Below, piece after piece: positions 34,201-46,281 of a stretch of 64,000 bases of DNA (position 1 is its first letter; the number at the start of each line of letters is the position of its first letter). The stretch is from Polytrichum commune. Taxonomy: Eukaryota > Streptophyta > Polytrichopsida > Polytrichales > Polytrichaceae. Under the pieces are notes generated by a model, which saw nothing but the letters and a program-made list of their open reading frames with translations, was not told the origin of the DNA and made no database searches. Position numbers and translations under genes: made by a program. The DNA lies in assembly GCA_950295325.1 (NCBI GenBank), contig OX485806.1, positions 19,964,001 through 20,028,000 on the forward strand. The letters run 5' to 3'.

Positions 34201-36862
34201 TGTGTGAATGCAAGCAAGCTCAAACCTTAAACCCTAAACCCTAATTTCTGGTCAGTCAGGGTTTACAGGTGAATCTCCATGACAACATGATCAAATCGGT
34301 ATGTGTTTGAAAGAGTAAAGCGAGTAATACCTGTCGTGGGCGGCAGCGTAGATTTCGCGCGCCAATGAAGGCTCACTTGTTGTCATGTCGACCACCTGTC
34401 CATCGCAACTCCAAATCTCAGAAACCCTTAAAACCACCGAAAACCCTCACTGCTTCACAAGATAACTGATATAGTTGAATGCATGAAAACCCTCAAAAAG
34501 CCTCCAAAACCCTCACTGGCTCACTTGTTGTCATCTCAATCACCTGTCCACCGCACTCAAAATCTCAAAAACACTCAAAATCCTCACAAGCCTTCAAAAC
34601 CCTCACTGCTTCACGAGATAACTGACGGATATGAGTACAAAAAACATGCATGGACTCATTGAAGGGAGTGCTTTCTCTCTTATCGAAATGTGGACTTACA
34701 ACTCCGCCGGACTGGAGGCCGTTCAAGATTCCTGTCTCTCCCAAAATCACTTCACGCACATCCGCCGGATACCTGCCATCTCCAAGTGTTAACAGAAAAG
34801 CGAAACACACATGTCAGATCTGTAACCAATTTACCGAAAGACATCGAGATTTTGGAAATGTAAGAAGCTTACCCTACAATTGTGAAGACGATGTCGCTTC
34901 GCTGAGCAACGGCACTTGGAGAATCTGCCAGGACCGCGCCTTTCTTACATAACCCTTCCGCTTTGCTGGGGTTCATCAGTCCACCAAGAGTATAAATGTG
35001 AGTACAGACAGAAATTAGCCAAATGGAGGCACAAAATGCACACACATTGTCCTCTAACTCAACATGACTTTTGGTTGGGAGTTGGTTGTTTCGCATAGAA
35101 TACCTTCCATGTTCGGTAAGTTCTACGGTGCATTCTTGGAGGTAGTGTGGAGGTTTAAACGAAAAAAAAAAAAACATTTCATTATCGGCTTATTAAAAGT
35201 CAAACTCATTTGGAATGCAATCAAGAGAAGCTAGAGTGAGTTTGGGCCCTCAATGAACCGAAATAGGTTGCTCTTCATTCAAATTCAAACACTACCTCCA
35301 AGGATACACCATTACAAGGGGGAAGAATTTATTGATATTGTATGGAAAATCATGGGGGACGAACTCCCGACGAAAAGTCCCATTGAGTGAAAGGATAAGC
35401 TTAACTCTATTGGAATTGTGCTTTACCCTTACCTTGCAGTGCGGTTGAAGACCGTGACGGAGAAGCCGGCATCGAGAATGTGGCCGCACATGGCCTCACC
35501 CATCACACCTGTACCGATCCACCTGCGCCATAGCCACCATATTCAAAATTACTCTCAGGTGCCAATGTGAGTTTCAAAGACTCAAATCCTTGAATCCCCT
35601 CATAAATTGTAATGGAACGTAGATTCTTAAGGGTTGATTGAGAAAGAAAATATTTTCTGTGGTATAGGGAATCATCGAATGGAGGGCAAGAATGTCCTTA
35701 CCCCACTCGTGTTCGACCGGCGACCACATCCTTCCAAGCAGCAGACGAGGCCATCTCGCACCTTACGCCTGTCAACGACCCACCAACAATTATTACGATC
35801 ACAAATGCAACCACATCATGTGACATTCGAGTGACGCACAATTCCAAGATTCCAAAACCTACTAATTCATCCTCGGTACATATGAACGTATGTGCTTCAT
35901 TCTCCTGAATTCTCATCTAAGCATGCAAATGCAACATCATCACGCATACAATCTCTGATTAATTTCAAACTAGTCATAGTTAGCACTGTGAATTTCAGTA
36001 GGAAGTGACATACATCCCACTAATTCTCTACCTATACTAAATTGGAAATTTGGTGAGGCACCAAATGCAGTGACAGGCAACTCCGTGCTTCGGAACCTCA
36101 CAAATCCATACTCGACACACAAGGTAAGCTCCGAGATTCCTTTCTCCTAAAGTCTCACCTTACCCAGAATGTAACTTTACCAGGTGTGCGAAAGTGGGAT
36201 CTGAGAGACCAAGATTCCTGAGGAGACGAAATGAGAAAATACAAAGTACGATGCACCACATCATTTGATATCAACTAGGATCACAGGCAATTCCAAACTT
36301 CCGAAACCCATAAATCCATACTCCACCCCAGCCTCCTAAATTCTCACCTAAGCAAAAGTAATATGCAAGCACAATTCGGTCTCCAAAATCTGGTAAAAGA
36401 AATGTGAGCGAGGAAGAAACCTGAGGAGAAGGGTTTAGAGCGGAAATATGAAGATCAGAGGAGGTGCACCACATCATTCCATATCAACAACCATCAAATC
36501 CTGAGCTCCCTTCCCAAAAATCCTCACTTAAGCACAAACAGAATATGCTAGTGCAATTCGAACTTCAAAAGCTGAAGAAAGGGATGTGGGAAACGGAGAC
36601 AAATAAGGAGAAGGGTTTAGGGTGACAAAATGTAAATCAAAGATGCACCACATCAACCAGCATCTAACCTTGAACTTCCTGCTCAGAACAATATGATAGT
36701 GAAATTCGGACTTCAAAATCTTGAAAAATTATCAAATTACATAAGATTAAAAAGGATTTGAGAGAAGAAGAAACCTGAGGAGAATGATTTCAAGGGAGCA
36801 GCGACAAAGGGGCGGAGGGTTCGAGGGCTGAAGAGACGGATGAGAGAGGACATGGCCGCCAT
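31265..36862 (-). CDS. 3-hydroxyisobutyrate dehydrogenase-like protein, predicted mitochondrial
   Basis: Thirteen exons: 36775-36862, 35702-35768, 35433-35522, 34873-34965, 34700-34772, 34331-34395, 34051-34144, 32767-32859, 32556-32591, 31963-32003, 31754-31842, 31500-31588 and 31265-31378. They total 1032 nt (343 aa) with every phase matching. Residues 1 to about 45 are Arg/Ser-rich without early acids, like a mitochondrial or plastid presequence. GTGVMG (55-60) is the NAD(P)-binding glycine motif, DAPVSGGD (165-172) is the substrate-binding signature, and K217 in GQSCKLANQ is the catalytic lysine. The sequence resembles the plant HIBADH-like group (Arabidopsis At4g29120 type) more than the valine-catabolic enzyme proper. 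The family oxidises beta-hydroxyacids; the substrate here is unknown. The exon 7 acceptor (GGAAG|G) is purine-rich. Intron 1 has tandem repeats and intron 7 a MITE. Confidence 0.93.
32414..32436. repeat. (AC)n microsatellite in a dehydrogenase intron
   Basis: A run of about eleven AC units lies in intron 9 of the HIBADH-like gene. Confidence 0.95.
33523..34020. mobile_element. 0.5-kb PIF/Harbinger-like MITE, copy B (dehydrogenase intron 7)
   Basis: It is an inverted-orientation relative of copy A. It begins GGGCCACTTTACACACGA and ends GCATGCGTGACGTGGCCC-like (GCGTGACGTGGCCC read directly). TGA flanks both sides. The element stops 30 bp short of exon 7 (34,051) and contributes most of the intron there. 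It is 498 bp long and non-coding. Confidence 0.85.
36057..36790. repeat. About 180-215-bp tandem repeat at exon 1/intron 1 of the dehydrogenase gene
   Basis: GCACCACATCA-type phrases begin at 36,252, 36,466 and 36,645, with a more diverged one at 36,057. Each unit carries a GAAACCTGAGGAGAAGGGTTT-like segment. On the gene strand this is the exon 1 end plus splice donor (TCTCCTCAG|GTTTCTTC), so donor-like sites are duplicated down the intron. Confidence 0.8.
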
Positions 36863-37454
36863 AGCCAACAACCTTCACTGCAAATTCTGCAAGGATTTGA
36901 CAGTCGAAGGGGTCATCATGTCCGGGCATCGCCGGGTATTCTAAGTCTCGTACCCGCTTCTATGATTGAATCTCATCCTCGTACTGTAATAAACCTAATG
37001 TCCAGCACTCCGGGTATCTCTACACACACATCATGTTTAATGAGTTTCAAAGACTATAATAGAAATCCCATGTAGAGGAAATTGGGGAGCTATGTGGAGT
37101 GGCTACATTGAATATGCGTCGAGATTCTTGGTTATAGGTTTCATAAGTACATGACAAGAACATTGTTCACATTCTCCATCTATATGTATCATCGTTGATA
37201 CATGTTAAAAAAGCACACTTGCGAAAAGAATCTCCATGGGATCTCCAAGTTACGAGCAAGGATCTAAGGACCTCTAAATCTTAGACCCTCTTTACAAGGC
37301 AACTTGGGGTGAGCAAATGAGTGATTGACATGTGGCACGTGCTACATAACAACTTTCATTCTTGTTAAGTTTTCAAATAACTTATTATGTGAGAGAGCTT
37401 AAAAGGTTGAGTGATCTCCAAAAAAAATGGGGCTAACTTGATGTCAACTACTTA
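36863..37454. other. Upstream region of the dehydrogenase gene
   Basis: About 590 bp with no supported gene, ending at the Tourist-like MITE. It should hold the promoter; no convincing TATA box was fixed. Confidence 0.4.
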
Positions 37455-37828
37455 GGGCCGGTTTACACTACGGTGGAGAAGTCCACCGGTCATGAAAAAA
37501 AGGGCATTTCTCAATTGTGATTGGTCGAAAATACAACTCTTGACCGGTGGGTGTTTACACTAGGTGAAGAAAACAATGGTGGTGAACATTTCTCATGGAT
37601 GATAAAATGACATGGCCGCCTACATGGCGGCACTTTTTGGAGTTGGGCTTCTCCAGAGGAGGAGTTTCTTGTCCGGCCTCAAGAGGCCGGAGAAGCCCAA
37701 CTCAATAAAAATATTTTATTGCCTTTAATTCTTCTCCGGCACATCCACCATTTGCCTCATATAACCATGCCTTGGCCAAGCATTCTTGACCGACCGGAGG
37801 CCTTCTCCACCGTAGTGTAAACCAGCTC
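37455..37828. mobile_element. Tourist-like (PIF/Harbinger) MITE, 374 bp
   Basis: The terminal inverted repeats are about 28 bp: GGGCCGGTTTACACTACGG on the left, matched by CCGTAGTGTAAACCAGCTC on the right. TTA flanks both ends. The terminal GGGCC...GGTTTAC form and the TTA duplication fit the PIF/Harbinger superfamily. It has no coding capacity. Confidence 0.9.
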
Positions 37829-38264
37829 TTACAGTGCTGTGAAGAGTGAAATTTGTTTCCCCACTTTGCGTATGTCGTTGATTGTGATTCCATACATAGT
37901 AGCTTACATGGGCGTAGTACCAAAACAAAGGGTCCTTTGATACTAATTATGAGATCAATTAACTAGCTTTAAAATCAACAACTTCCATGTCATAAATGTT
38001 CAATATACTTCTCACCTACTAATCATTCATAATATTGCTCAACTCCTTGGTTGCATTCTATGGGACCAAGTATCAGACGAGCATTATTCTCTTTTAACTT
38101 CATGATTTCATGTCTATGAAGAGTTTTCAACAAGCAAATTATATATTTAATCATAGTTTTTTTAAAGCAACCTCTTTCTTTGGAAAGATGGTTGCTTAGT
38201 AATGTTATTCATTTGTTCGCACTAAGGTACATATATTCAAATACAATCACATGTTTAGGAACTT

Positions 38265-39084
38265 CATATGTGTGATTGTGGTACACAAGTTGCTCTTAGA
38301 AAATAAATTCCTGACATACGGACGAATGAGATTCCTCCCTCTATTTCTCCTAGTTGGAACTTGGTGTGGCACATAAAGAGGCGGCTTTCCTTTGGTCGGT
38401 TCTTCATAAGACGTTGGCGGTGAATGAATGGAAAGGGAGGATCTCAGCCACAATTGTTAAGAGTTGCCTTCACTACGGCCTGGATCAAGTGGAGTCAATG
38501 GAGCATAGATTCTTCAATTGCCCACTTTCTCAATAGGGTTGGCGCTATGCCGCAACCATCATTTGGCAACTTTTCGCTAAGCGAGGTAACCTTGGCCCAT
38601 AGAAATCCTTCTCCTTGATGCAATTTCTTTTTGATAAGCCCCTTAGTAAGCCTCTAAAACAATTTAGGCAAGTTTGGTTTTTCTTTAAGGAGTGATCTCC
38701 CGTGGATTATTTGGCACCAAAGGAAGATTTGATTGTCAATAACATTGCTTGGCAAGTGGAGAAGACTCATCAAGTTGTGTGGGATGCTCTGCTAGATTAT
38801 GGTCGTGTTGAGTGGTAATGTAGGTTCAAGGATCTCCAAAAGGCTCCAAATGTTGCTTACCATGACGTGTTTGATGAATTTGATTTGATTTGGTGTGTTA
38901 AAGGTCTTATTATCACCTATAACAATCTAGTTGTTACATTGAAGGTCCAGCCCCGGATGGGCATCATTTCTTAATCTCCCTTTGGTCCATTCTCTGCTCC
39001 CCGAGGTGGTTGTAATGGATTCTCTTGCAATTTAATTATTTTTCAATTTGTGCCCCAAAAAAACATATGTGTGATTGTGGTACA
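38265..39084 (+). mobile_element. 5'-truncated LINE with 21-bp target duplication
   Basis: An identical 21-bp sequence (starting CATATGTGTG, ending GTGGTACA) lies at 38,265-38,285 and 39,064-39,084. The insert ends in an A-rich tail (CCCCAAAAAAA). The interior, with a few stops, encodes the zinc-binding domain that ends many plant LINE reverse transcriptases: HKTLAVNEWKGRI, then ESMEHRFFNCPLSQ. It also carries a diverged downstream stretch (DYLAPKEDLIVNNIAWQVEK). About 780 bp remain, so this is a dead copy made by target-primed reverse transcription. Confidence 0.9.
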
Positions 39085-40500
39085 TAGTGTTGATTTTGGG
39101 TTAAGTGTTGAGGCATGCCTACCTTATAGGTGACGGTTCACCATAATCTTATAGAGATCTCTGACACCGCATATGATAACAAGGTGTAAAGCGATTCCAC
39201 GTGGATCCATTTATTGCAATTATCATTCACCCATACTAAATTATGCATGCTCAAAATCAATATTAAATCTAAAATCAACACTACCTACCACAGTCATATA
39301 TTTAAGAACTTCATAGTTTTGGTTCTAGGTGAACCTATGTGTTGGTTTTGGGTATGCTTACCTAACTAATATAGTAGACATGCTTAATTCGATCCCTTCT
39401 CTTAATTGAACGCCTATATTTGAGTGGCACATGGTTTGGTGTGGCTTTAAGAATGGAAATCAATGTGTTTAAGAAAAAAAATAAGAATGGATTGTGTGCT
39501 CAAAACATGATGATCATTTTAGGTTCAATGATCAACATAGATAAAGGAACATATATGACCACTTAATGAGCACAAGAATCATCAATTTGACAATGAATAA
39601 GATATTCATACGAGCTCCTAAAATGTGAGGAAATGGTTATGTTCTCGATTTGGATTTGCTAATCATCTTACACTAGTCGCATCTTTCATATTCTAGGAGA
39701 AAGAAAAAAGATTGAAAAAAAAAAAAAAAAAAAAAAATCCAAGACCCATCTACCGTACAAGTTTTGTTTAATCATAATAAATTATTAGACTTCTTCGTGG
39801 GCAATGACATACAATAGATGTGTCTTAATCGGTTTATTTTCCATCTAGCCCACTTCTCTGGGAATATGAAACACACTATTTGTATGAGATGGTTAGCGAA
39901 TCCAAATCAAAACCATAGCCATTTTTCTCATGATTTCTAGAGTTCATGTGAATAACTTATTTCAATATCAAAGCCAAAATTCCCATGCTCGTTAAAGGAT
40001 CCTATAGATCCTCCCCTCCCCCTCAATTATGTTGACTTATGAACCTAGAATGATTATCATATGTTGGGCACACGATCCAATCTCTTTTAAACACACGTCT
40101 TTTTGGTGTCCATCCTTGGAGTCACACTAAATAACATACCACTCAAATACAAATATCCGGTCCAAATAAGCAACATAATTGGGCACACCTACCGTAGTGT
40201 AAAGTTGTCAAAGCAAGAAGGATATGATAAACAAGGTGAAGAAGAGTCATGTAAAGTTGGAAGATCTTATGAGCGTGAAAATACACAATGTGACATTGGC
40301 CTATGGGCTTTGTGGACTTTAAAATCGAGTCCCATTTCATTGGTTTGGGACCCAGTACCTGGGAGCTTCCAGCAAATGTGGAAAGGACCCACGTTTGCTA
40401 GGCCGAAGAGGCTACTTATTAGTTAGATAGATATGCATGAAAAAGTATGGTTTCTTAAGTCCCAACTTACGTACTATAGTTGCCCAAAAAAGCACCACCA
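39085..40500. other. Repeat-rich intergenic region, no gene seen
   Basis: It includes a 23-base A run at 39,715-39,737 and one copy of a dispersed repeat (39,940-40,130). No supported coding sequence. Confidence 0.5.
39940..40130. repeat. Dispersed repeat family, copy 1
   Basis: The order of phrases TTCATGTGAATAACTT, ATTATGTTGACTTATGA, CGATCCAATCTCTTTTA and TTTTTGGTGTCCAT is shared, with divergence, by copies near 50,398 and 56,560. Its element class is unknown. Confidence 0.5.
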
Positions 40501-40820
40501 CACTAAATATGATATTTAGTGTTTGATTATAAGTAATGTTGTTACCACCCTACCTTGCTCAACACTAATTTTCAGTTCCTTGACAATTAGTGTTAGAAGA
40601 CATGCTAGAAGACATGTTGGAATTCTCTTTTTATCACTGCTATTTTCAATTTTCCATATCTTTATTAACACTAAATTGAAACATGTAACTTTCGCGTATT
40701 ATCATAGTTGGTATTTAGTGTTTGAGTTTACATTTAATGCTACTTACTTTCATAGGGTTATTGACATTTAGTGTATGCGTTCGTATTTAGTGTATCAAAC
40801 ACTAAATATCATATTTAGTG
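40501..40820. mobile_element. MITE with 27-bp perfect terminal inverted repeats, copy 1
   Basis: The first 27 bp (CACTAAATATGATATTTAGT... to GTTTGAT) are repeated exactly, inverted, at 40,794-40,820. Each terminal repeat is itself an imperfect palindrome. TTTAGTGT motifs recur inside. A related copy lies inverted at 48,620-48,887. No clear target duplication was seen. Confidence 0.9.
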
Positions 40821-42499
40821 TAGGTTGATTAAGTTTGCATTGCCGGTGAAGAATGTTGACGATAGTGTTGTCCAAGATGACGACCCGTGGACAACCCGAC
40901 TTGATTGAAGTCCTATAAGGTATGTGGGTGTTATTCGGTTTTTCCTTTACATTCTCCAGCTTCTATTGATTAGATGTACACACAACAAAACTTTTGTTGT
41001 GTTAGCAAATTTGCGATGAAGCATGAGCAAAAATCATATTGAAATTTGGACCTCCTATAATTTAAACATGTTTAGCGAAAGTTCATGTTTGTTCGTTTTT
41101 AGATTGTTTGTTCATTTTTTGAATTTAATACATGGGTCTTTGCAATTTGTGTTGACTATTGAGTGTGGAGTGGTGATCAAATTTGAAGACGTAGTCCAAT
41201 GTCTTTCAACACATGTGTCTCTGTGGTGTTTATTCTTTGACCCTCCCCAAAGCACGCAACAAATATAATATAGGGGTACGATTAAGGAAAGCAACCAAAT
41301 AACACCCACATACCTTAAGGAAAGTAGATAGACCTATTCCCATTCATTTAAGCAATTTCACAAAGGTTCAATACAAGTACGATATTGGAGTGTTTGGAAA
41401 TTGATATCACAACGTTTAACCCAAATAAAATCACAATTTATATTCAAGTTTTGAAAGTACTATAATAGATTTTGAAAAGCAAGATTCCTTCCCAACCCAT
41501 ATTCATAACATATGTTGACCTAATTTTCGATAATCGGGAGACAAAAAACTTTAACGTAATAAGTGAACTTTCAAAGAACCCAAATCCATGCCCTTTTAAC
41601 TTACTTTTTTCATCACGCCAAATGTGAAGACAACACGTATAAAACTACATGACTTTTTCCACCACGGCAGAAAATAACAACTACATATGTAAAACTTCAC
41701 GACTTTAGAGAACTCTATATTTCAAGATTGTTATTAGTATTATTATTATCATCTTTTTCCTCGGAGGGGGGATTGGAATTGGGTATGTCTACTTTCTTAA
41801 TTGACGAGGAAGACCGTTAAAAGCTTTTGGCAAAGATTTTTTGTCAAAAAAAAAGCTTGCCACGGCTTTGGTTTTAGGCACCTACTTCTTTCACTCCAAA
41901 TACTCTATCAAACTATCAAAGCCCATCAATGCCCATGTGTTCCGAAATATGGAAGTCTTTCGAGACGCACTTCCAAACTTGGTCCAAGTCTCCTTGAAGA
42001 TTGCAACATAAGTATTATTACGGAGACCCACACAACTACACTTGACCCAAGATCAAATGGCCGATCAAGTCATCAACATCAAGGGCCGTGACCATGTAGA
42101 GTAGAGGCACCCATAACCAATTAGTTAAGAGATTATGCGCCAAATACCGGTATGGAGAAGTATAAGGCGGTGCAAATTTTTCATGCATAGGAAATGAAAT
42201 GAAAGAAATGAGGAGGCGAGGATTGTAATCTTTGGTAATTTAAAAATACTATTATTTTTTGAAGCCAAAAGTTGATCCAAACATATTGTCTATGTCTAGA
42301 GTATGCCACAACTGTTCATTTTGACCGCTCATTCCTCCTCATTTTGGCACTCAGACTAGGGACACTTGTGCATAACACTATAGGTGCCGTCTTGATTGAA
42401 ATCTAGTCCCAACATGATCGAAATTATGGCACCCAATGGGTTCCCAATGGTGACTTGATGGGGAATAGGTGCCTCTATTCTAGTTGTGTAGACCATTGG
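40821..42499. other. Intergenic region, no gene seen
   Basis: No recognisable domain. A further partial relative of the dispersed repeat (CGTAGTCCAATGTCTTTCAA) lies near 41,190. Confidence 0.5.
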
Positions 42500-42786
42500 T
42501 TTCTCATCCAAAGGCCGTAACACCGACATCGTCTATCAGAAATTGTGTGAAGACTACCTCGTGGAGGTGGGCTTGATGCAAATTCCAACAGTTCATGGTA
42601 CATTATTTATAGTATGCCATGTAGGAATCCATGTGGACTTTTCATCCATGATACTTTCTTTGGGCCCTTAAGCCTCCACATTCTAGTTGTGAATAGTGAA
42701 CTTGGATGGTCTCTACCTTTTCAACCAATGCGAGATCTTAGAATGCAATGGTCACGGGCCTTCAGTCTCGTTTTATGAATTAACCC
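42500..42786. mobile_element. Degenerate 0.5-kb MITE, copy D (right part)
   Basis: Sequence from about 42,530 matches the right half of the 0.5-kb MITE family: CATGTAGGAATCCATGTGG, then CACGGGCCTTCAGTCTCG. It ends AACCC followed by TTA. The left half is too diverged or lost to place a start. Confidence 0.6.
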
Positions 42787-42883
42787 TTAGTGTATTTGGG
42801 GAGATCCTTGGGGCTCTCATTGTTTCGTGTCTTGTCACATGGCCGGATTTAGTGTTTTGACTCTAGGGATTGCATGGTCCTAC

Positions 42884-43210
42884 TGCTACACCATTTATGA
42901 TATTGAGTGTCACATACAATATTGGCAAATGATCTAAACTAGATGCCTAGAGGTCTAGTATTGTTATGTCAGTTGAATCTCAACATGACACCCATTATCA
43001 AAATAAGTAACTTTTTGAAGTGCATAACTATCTACAATATGATACTTTGCGCATGACATTAGAGGGCTTGAGATGACATTTTAGTATGCAAGAGGAATAT
43101 ATTATTCCACATACTAATGCCAAGTGTCATGTGTTTACAATACAATATGCATCATAGTAGGGTAAGTCACACTATTACGTAGGTGACACTAAATATCATA
43201 AACGGTGTAG
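42884..43210. repeat. Inverted repeat of about 32-bp arms, MITE-like
   Basis: The left arm (42,884-42,916, TACACCATTTATGATATTGA...) pairs with the right arm (43,179-43,210, GACACTAAATATCATAAACG...) with about three mismatches, spaced by about 260 bp. No clear duplication of the target was found. Confidence 0.6.
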
Positions 43211-45995
43211 TTTCCTTTCAATACAAGATTTACATTAAGTCGGTGTGGATTCTACAATTTACCATACTCATAGATGATATAAAGCGTGTATATGTGTGTT
43301 TAACCTCGTGTCATAGTAGGATCTAATTATTAGTAGTAACCCACATTAATATACATTCATGGTAAATTATATAGGCCACGACTTACACATTGTAGTAGTG
43401 AGAAGAAGTTGTTACTAGAAAAGCAATGTGTGTCCATGATAATTAATCCAATGTTCTTGATCTTGGGTCAATGACAAATAGTTTGGCCCGTGCTAAGTCA
43501 AATATACATAGTGTTAGTAGTCCGACCACGTGAATTATGTGGTGCCTCATTTTACACATGCTAGTCACTTATACCTAGCAATATTAAGAAACGATTGACA
43601 TATGAAACGTCTCCATCAAGGCACCGTGGTTTTTGAGGGTGGCACGATCTGGGAAGTTTTTGAAGCCTGAGTGGCTAATTGCCGGTAGTTGCTACGAAGG
43701 GTCGGATTTTTCCCAATTTACATCGGCAAGAGCCGGTCTTTTGTAAAATCAATCGGCCAATTGCCTATATTTTCATATTTTCATTGGCCAATATCCGATT
43801 AAATGGAATTCATATCGGCACTAATCGTTTAAAAAATGTATGAAAAGTTATTAGAAATCATTTCTTAGTACAAAATCTTGAATAAGTGAAAAGAAAAGGC
43901 ATGTTCAAAACTTTAAATTTGAAGAGTTAATATCCTTGGCAGGAATTAAACCTAGCAATGCCTTCACCGCTTGAAGGCCAAGGGTCCCCCAATTCTTCAT
44001 AGAAGCAATTGGATTTGGTCATGGAAAGGTTGCATAATTCAAAAAGTTTAAGGTTTAGGGTACTTCCTCAAGTGCATCATCAGATGCCCCAAACAAATAG
44101 CGCTTTGGATGCTTCCGGTTGAAATCCAGTAACTCACAAGAAGAATCGGCTACATTTCCGGGACATTTTCTGGTCCATCGGCTAATTGCCGGAGGATTGA
44201 AATTACAGTCGGATTGCCATCCGATGGTTGGAAATTTGGACCGGCCATGAGGGAAAATCCATCGGCTGATAATGAACTAGCCGTCGGTTTTCCCCGAACA
44301 TAGATCTGGTGCATTTGGGACACCCCAACCAATTCACAGTTCGGCAAACTTGTATACCCAAAAACAACACCTGACCAAAAACCGATACCTAAAAACCCAT
44401 GCACAATAGATGCATATTGATTGTAAAAATATACACTTCTAAACATCGGATATAGTTGTTGGCTTCAGGTCACCTACAACCGAAACTTTAAAGTCTTACA
44501 ACTTCTACATACGGTGTCCAAATGGTGTGTTCTTTGGTGTGTTGAAATCCTCTTGATCTTGCCAAAAAAAAAAGAGGGTATAGACTCAACAAATTTCTAA
44601 TAATATGAATTGTGCTTAGCACTTAATTGTGTCGCTTACCTTAGATCACCGTTTAGGAAACCTACACAATTCACATGACATGTGGAAGTAAGCCATTTAA
44701 TTTGTGTACCATGGAGAGGGTGGGAATGGATTGCACATCCTTTGTGGATGATTGTCATCCAAGTAGTCGAAAAGAAACGAGTATCAAAATAATAAGTTGG
44801 TCGTTGCAAGCCATGATACCAGCTTGCCACTACCATGACCGGAACCACTTGCATTGTGACAGGAATTATTAATGATCCTTAAAAAAAATCATGACCTGTA
44901 ATAAATCCACGTGACATGTGGGACGAGAGGTAGTAAGGGTATCCGAGCCTAAAATGGACACAAGTTCTTAAACGGATACTAATGTATGATTGTCCTACAT
45001 TTACATTCTAGAATGAACAGACGTGCTACATTTCGTAAGATCCCGACTAAGTAATTTATGATCATTTTGGGGTTACATATCTTAGAACTTGTCATAACAT
45101 TGCTCAATAGATGAGTTGTGTTTACATCTCATAAAAGGCCCAGATTACATATTGTAGAACTGCAACGCAAGGTCCGAGAAACATGTCCCCATAATGTTGG
45201 CCTCGCAAATCAGTCTTTTTTTCCCATGAGCAATGTTATGGTAGAGTCCCCGATACTAATATACAAGATTCGCCCTTGATTCCTAAAGGCCAGCCAAGGA
45301 CATCTTTGCCCACGTGACTTCAATGTCTTATGGATCTTGCTAAGAAATAAATGTTATCTTCCACCCCCTCCACCACTCAAACCATAGGTATTGAAATTGT
45401 CTATCACCTCCAAAAGCTCAATCATGATTATTCTCTACACCTCATGAAGTGCTCACATCCCAAGAGAAACTTTGTCAATATGATCGTTGTCAAGATCGAA
45501 TTATGATTGGAACTGTCCACCGATCTATAGTCATTGTAAATTCAACCAATTTCATCAAATCTCTCTTGAAACTAATGACATTTGTGATTATGTTGAAATA
45601 CCAAACCAATCCACTTCTAAATTCATTATGAAAAAACCAAAACTATTTGTTTTTGTTTTTAACCCCGTGGATGTGATGTAATCCGTTGTAATAGTCCTCA
45701 AGAACTCCTTGGATTTGTTATTTTATAGCACATCCTTGAATATGCTTTACCCCTCATGTACTCATAGGCTTTTAAGGATTAAAGGACAAAGGCGTTTTTC
45801 AAAAAGTAACATAACTTAAGATGGAAGGCTTAATGTGGTCTAGGATCATTTCTCCAATGAATCACAATGTTGGAGACGACCAAAAGATAACATTCAAACA
45901 ATAGGAAGTTGCATATATGTTCGGTTGTGGAGAAAACCACATTCCATGTTTTTGACATTAAGAATAAATAAAAAGAGGCACTCGCTAAATAAATA
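43211..45995. other. Intergenic region, no gene seen
   Basis: TCGGCTA/ATCGGC phrases are frequent at 43,670-44,300, suggesting an old repeat. No supported gene or RNA. Confidence 0.5.
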
Positions 45996-46279
45996 CTCCA
46001 TCCGTCCCAAAATGATTGTTCTACTTCCTGGATTTTTTTGTCCCAAAATGGTTGTCTAGTTTATCTGCATGGCTAGAAATTTGAGGCTCAAAGTCAAGTA
46101 TTTTCAAGTCATTTTTTATATATCAAGAAGTCTTTTGACACCGCAACTTTCGGGGGCATTTCGGAGTAGTTGTTGTTTTCTATTTAAAGAGTCATACTTA
46201 TAGCTACTTTGTTAATGGTCAACATGCCTCGATCTTGCCAAAGTTAAGAACACGGACAATCATTTTGAGACGGAGGGAG
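45996..46279. mobile_element. Stowaway-like (Tc1/mariner) MITE
   Basis: It begins CTCCATCCGTCCCAAAATGA and ends TCATTTTGAGACGGAGGGAG, the well-known Stowaway terminal sequence in inverted orientation. TA flanks both ends (45,994-45,995 and 46,280-46,281). The length is 284 bp with no coding capacity. Confidence 0.96.
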
Positions 46280-46281
46280 TA

